Below, piece by piece: positions 59,869 through 64,000 of a DNA stretch of 64,000 bases (positions are counted from its first letter, which is position 1; every line of letters begins with the position of its first letter). A program made the translations under genes and the position numbers. The notes under the pieces are model-generated. The model was not told where the DNA came from. It saw nothing but the letters and a program-made list of their open reading frames with translations, and did not search any database. Source of the stretch: Eopsaltria australis (taxonomy: Eukaryota > Chordata > Aves > Passeriformes > Petroicidae); NCBI GenBank assembly GCA_034509425.1, contig JAVTVJ010000292.1:558001-622000 (forward strand), written 5' to 3'.

Positions 59869-62800
59869 GTCTCCCCTCCCCACTCAGTGCTGCAGGGTTG
59901 AGGGGATGGTGCCAGGCAGGAAGAGGCTGCACAGGGGTGGCCTGGTTGTGGGGAGCCCCTTCAGCATGGACTGAGGTGCCCAGGTCAGGTGTTGAGTTTC
60001 AGGAGAGTTTTTGGGCTGCCTCCTTCACAGGGCTGCCCTGCAGCACAGCCATGGAGAGGGGAGGCTCTCACAACCTCCTGGGGGTACCTGCAGCAGGTGA
60101 TGTGAGCAGAGACTTTGGCTTGTGCTGCCTCAGGATTCCGGGATGTAAATAAGTTGTCACTTAACAACAGTGGGAACTGTAGCACTTGGAGTTCTGGGAA
60201 AATCCTGTGCACCCCCTGTAGTTATGTAAAACACACTTGGGACATGAATTCACTCCAGGAGACTGTATTTTGTATTTTATGTGTCCCAGGCAGTGGGGAG
60301 GATGAGGACATTTGGTTCTGTACAATGTTTAACCAGATCTGAAAACTTCACCATGGCTGCACAAGGGTGGAAGTTGAGGAAGAGGGGATGTCCCACTGCA
60401 GCCAGGTGGAAGGGAGAGGCAGATATAGATCTCCTGTGTTTTAATGGTATGTTCAGACTGAAAAATAGCCTCATATAAATATTAATATTCAAATAACAGT
60501 TACTACAAATCCATTTGTTCCTGCCACAGACTTCAGAAAAATTGCTGCTTGTCTTCCCTCCCCCACGAGGCTGAATCCCAGCACTCCAGACTGTCGTGAC
60601 TGCCTGGGATTGGTGACATCTCCAGTGAAATGTGTTGGAGCATCAAAACAGAGTGGGAGCAGCACAGCCTGGCTCCAGGAGCCAAAAATAGGTACTATCA
60701 CTTCTGAGCTGAAGCCTCCCTTCTCCTTCCCCACCCAGCCCTGCCTCTCTGGCACGTGCAGCACATAATCGTGGTGTTCCCATCGCACCAAAGGAAAACC
60801 ACATTCCTAAAGCAAGCAGGGCATTAAGTGGTGGCCACGCTTTGGAGGCAAAGAACATTAGGACATGGAATCCTAAATTAGGGAGCACCAGTGGTGATGG
60901 TTTGCAGATTTTCTGCAGGGAATGGGTGTAGAAAGGAGCCCAGCTCATGTCCTGCAGTGCCATGTGGAAAAGTATCAGATACACCATAAAATGGGGAGCT
61001 TGAATTCCCTTCACTGGACAGTTGCTCAAATCCTTGTAACTGAATGAGTGAGTGATGAATGTGACACATTGGATTTCTCCCTGGATCCTTTCTCTCCTTT
61101 ATTCTGTGACTCTGTGAATCTCAGTCATGCTTTCACCTGTTTATTTTAAGTCTGCCCACTGGAGTATTTGTCTGCTTCTGCCAAACCCCAAAAGCTCAAT
61201 TTCATTAAAAAAAGAGATCATTTGGGAAGGGTGAAGTTTGATTCACAAAGATAATGCTCTTTGAAGGTGTCTGCTCCTTTGGCAGTGACTGATTCAAAGG
61301 AGTTCCATTTCAGGATGTCTGTTCTGCTGCTCCCAAGGCTGCACAGAGGAGGAGGGAGGCCATATAAATCAGGGGCTGTTAAAGGGATGTCAAACACAAC
61401 TGCACCACGGGGTGCTAATGGTGAGCAGGTGAGGAGTCAGAGCAAGTCAGAACCAATGAAGAAAAGCCACAAAGCTCCTGTGTCTGGTTCTCGATGCTCC
61501 CCAAAAGTGCAGTGTCTGCACACTCCTGTTCTGTCCTGGGAAAAGCGCAGGCTGTTCCTCTGATCCGTATCACATTTTCAAAGTGCTCCAGTAATTGGAT
61601 GAGTAGGTTTGGTGGGAACATCCTTGGTTCTCAATTCTCTCATCAAGGAAGATCTAAATGAAGCTATGTGAGCACATCTCCAGGCCAGGCTGCTTTCTCA
61701 CGTCAGTCCACTGGATTTGTGCTCACCTGAGGCAGTGGTGACCAGGTCACACACTGCAAGGGGCCTGTTGGATTAAACTTCCCCTGGAGTAGAGGAAGAA
61801 AACTGAGTTTCCTCTTTTTCAGCAACAATTAAATCCCAAAGCTCTTCCAGTGAGTTCCTGGAGTAAGAAGTGATTTGGGATCTTGGCGTGCAGCTTTTGG
61901 AGAAGGGGCCAATGCTCATGCTTTCCCCCTTCCTCAATCCCATGAGCATTCCAGGTTTCCAGAGGTTCCAGCTGGCTCTTTCCATGCCCTCCTCACCTCT
62001 CAGACTCAAGGCTGTGTGATGGACCCTTAGGTCTGTGGGCACAGAGCACAGGGGGATGTGACAGGGGAACAGTTTTCTCTCCCACAATGATCGCGTGATC
62101 TTCACAGCTTCCCAAACGCCTGTTAGTCCAGGAGAGAAGCTGAAACCAAATCAAAATAAAGCTGTTAGAGCTTTAAAACAGGCCATGAGACTCCCTTTGC
62201 ACAGAAGGCATTCAGGCTGGTGGAAGGTTTCAGGGATTGGCTGTAGGTTGTGAGCCAGGATCATGGGTGACCACGAGTCCGTTGGACAGGCTGTGCCTGT
62301 GCATGTCCCTGCGAGCACATTCCACCGTGGTTTCTGTACTAGTTTTTGTTATTTCTCAATATTCCCACTAATATTTCATGTATTTATCTTGGCTGTGGGT
62401 AATTTCAGCAGTGAAAGTGCTGACTCTGGTGTCCTTCTGGGACATTGGCTTGGGACAACCCTACAGTTTTGTGTGGGCCTGCAAAAAGTATTCAGCCTAG
62501 TAGTCTCCAATCCCAAGAACATTCCTGTTTTCTCTGCATATCCTCACGCATAGCACTAATAGAAAGACATTTGTGTAGAGTAATAACCCCAAAATTACAA
62601 ATATTATTTATTTTCCAAGACTTCTGGGTCACTAGAATGATGGGACAGGAAAGACTGAGGTGCAGCTGGATAACTCCAGATGCCAGCCAGTGGGGTTTGT
62701 GTCTCCCTTCCAAATCAGGCCAAGCAGAACCTGCTCCTCCTCCTCAGCCATGGGGGTGTGTGAGGAAGTGGGAGCTGAGAGAAAGAGGAATGTTGGCTGG

Positions 62801-62964
62801 ACCTCATGTTGTCCTCTGGAAGGTTTTAATGACCTTCAGCTTCCATATAGAAAGGCTCCTTCTGGAGCCAGGAGAGCTCCTCACTCGAGGAGTGAAACCA
62901 AGGTCAGCTGCAGCTCTCAAGCCTGAGATTTCCCTTTTGCAAGCATCTCACATCTCTCTGGACC
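59869..62964. other. Single-copy non-coding stretch
   Basis: No gene or repeat is recognised. TTATTCTGTGACTCTGTGAA at about 61100 resembles a CR1 terminus but lacks any CR1 body on either side. Confidence 0.5.
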
Positions 62965-63199
62965 CCAGGGTTAGATGGGATATTGGGAAGAAATTCTTCC
63001 TTGCCAGGGTGGGGACGCCCTGGCACAGGGTGCCCAGAGAAGCTGTGGCTGTCCCTGGATCCCTGGAAGTGTCCAAGGCCAGGCTGGACGGGGCTTGGAG
63101 CAACCTGGGATAGTGGAAGGTGTCCTTGCTCGTGGCAGGGGGTGGAATGAGATGAACTTTAATGTCCCTTCCAACCCAAACCATTCTGAGATTCTATGA
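62965..63199 (+). mobile_element. CR1 LINE 3' end, well preserved
   Basis: A sense CR1 tail of about 235 bp: GGGTTAGATGGGATATTGGG, AAGAAATTCTTCCTTGCCAG, CTGGCACAGGGTGCCCAGAG, AAGCTGTGGCTGTCCCTGGA, TGGACGGGGCTTGGAGCAAC, CCCTTCCAACCCAAACCATT and CTGAGATTCTATGA at the end. Nearly the same structure as the copy at 42.3 kb. A 222-codon frame that starts upstream (62445) and reads into it is not a gene. Confidence 0.95.
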
Positions 63200-64000
63200 A
63201 TCCTCTCAGTGCCCTCAGGCTGACTTTTTTATCTGATGTCCTCTTTCACCTTATTTTAGTTTAAAAATTAAGATTTTTTGTGCCATACCTTCCACCCTGG
63301 CTCTTGAAGAGGGGTCCCATTTTAGCAGATGGGAAACATCATGGAAGTATTGCTGCTCTCCACTGGAAAAACAAGGGACATCTAAGGCTGCATCCAAGCA
63401 GAGTCTGAAGAGAAATGTACACAAATTTAGGCACCTTAGTCCAAAATCATGATCCTGGAAAACCTGCTCTTGGCTTTCCCGGCTGCAGGAGCTGCCTGTG
63501 CAAGGCAAACTCTTAACCCTCAGTGTTGAACTTCTTCCTCTGCCATCTCAAGGCACTCAAGGGGATGTCTTCCCACACAGACCTTTTCTGCTGATTGGTA
63601 TTTCTCCCTAAAATACTTGGATGAAAATGGCCTCAGTCTGGTGGCAGAGGGCAGGAGCTGCTTCTGCTGAGCTGGCGGTGTGTCCCATGCTTGGAGCAGT
63701 GCAGTCCCCAAAGCAAGCTCATGGCTCCTTTACCTGTTCTGGAAAAGGCCAGATGACCCTGAGGACACTGTCCAGGAACTGCCATGTTCAAGGCCAGCCT
63801 CGGAACTCCTCCTAAAGCTCCTTTGAGGGCCCTTGTGCTGCACCTCTTGGGAACAAAGAGGATTTCCATGACTTTTCAACATCTCGTGCCCAGAGGTTTG
63901 TGTGTTAACTCTGAGTGACATCATCACCTCGCTGCAGTTCAGGGCACCAGAGGGTCCCAAACCACACTGCAGACAGGGCAGGTGGCACGAATGGAGCTGA
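63200..64000. other. Non-coding stretch to the end of the window
   Basis: No gene or repeat is recognised. Frames are short and overlap on both strands. Confidence 0.5.

Noticed and set aside
61095..61125. CR1 terminus-like TTCTGTGACTCTGTGA
   Set aside because: No CR1 body lies on the appropriate side; the short similarity is likely chance.
62445..63113. 222-codon open frame on the + strand
   Set aside because: Its last part reads into a CR1 3' end and the earlier part has no similarity to a known protein. This is chance read-through.
1..64000. CRISPR arrays, bacterial operons, intact endogenous retroviruses or toxin genes
   Set aside because: I saw no direct repeats with regular spacers, no ribosome-binding-site/gene tandem organisation, no paired LTRs, and no viral gag/pol/env frames. 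The only reverse-transcriptase traces are LINE-type.

Overview
The window looks like non-coding nuclear DNA from a bird, most probably a songbird (passerine). Three lines of evidence point there. First, at least nine CR1 LINE 3' ends lie on both strands, with the usual octamer-type terminus (ATTCTRTGA). Second, there are older, decayed CR1-type reverse-transcriptase fossils. Third, a composite SINE at about 33.66-33.79 kb joins a degenerate tRNA-Ile head to a CR1-type tail, the structure of the TguSINE1 family known from passerines. I find no convincing protein-coding gene. The open frames are short, overlap on both strands and carry no recognisable domain except CR1 reverse-transcriptase remnants. 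The longest ones (up to 233 codons) run through a pentanucleotide repeat.

Layout. 0-13.8 kb is mostly single-copy intergenic or intronic sequence, with one truncated CR1 (5.66 kb) and a (GGAT)12 microsatellite (9.98 kb). At 13.86-14.39 kb two different CR1 3' ends stand in direct tandem. At 15.1-15.6 kb an unusual block combines a CpG-bearing, exon-like stretch with AT-rich homeodomain-type motifs. 16.7-22.7 kb holds a small CR1 reverse-transcriptase scrap, an 80-bp tandem duplication, a 12-G run and a CR1 with an internal deletion. 22.7-33.6 kb is largely featureless apart from one exon-like segment at 24.9 kb, a CpG-enriched patch at 31.8-32.1 kb and a TAATTA-bearing block at 32.2-32.45 kb. 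33.6-42.5 kb is the most repeat-rich part: the SINE, three CR1 3' ends and two ancient CR1/L3-like fossils in opposite orientation. 44.7-48.6 kb is the strongest candidate regulatory region. It has two CpG-dense clusters (44.93-45.18 and 48.19-48.60 kb), AT-rich blocks with TAATTA and octamer-like motifs between them, and a (TTCCC)32 tract directly against the second CpG cluster. 48.6-64 kb returns to single-copy sequence with a (TCCCA)16 repeat and two further CR1 copies.

No genes can be seen working together. The best reading is a gene desert or a long intron of a passerine genome with candidate enhancers and possibly one or two unannotated promoters or lncRNA exons. I see no CRISPR array, no bacterial operon, no intact endogenous retrovirus and no evidence for a new enzymatic system. 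The observations most worth checking are the CpG island abutting the (TTCCC)n tract, the 15.1-15.6 kb block, and the TguSINE1-like insertion as a phylogenetic marker. Boundaries of repeats are by eye.
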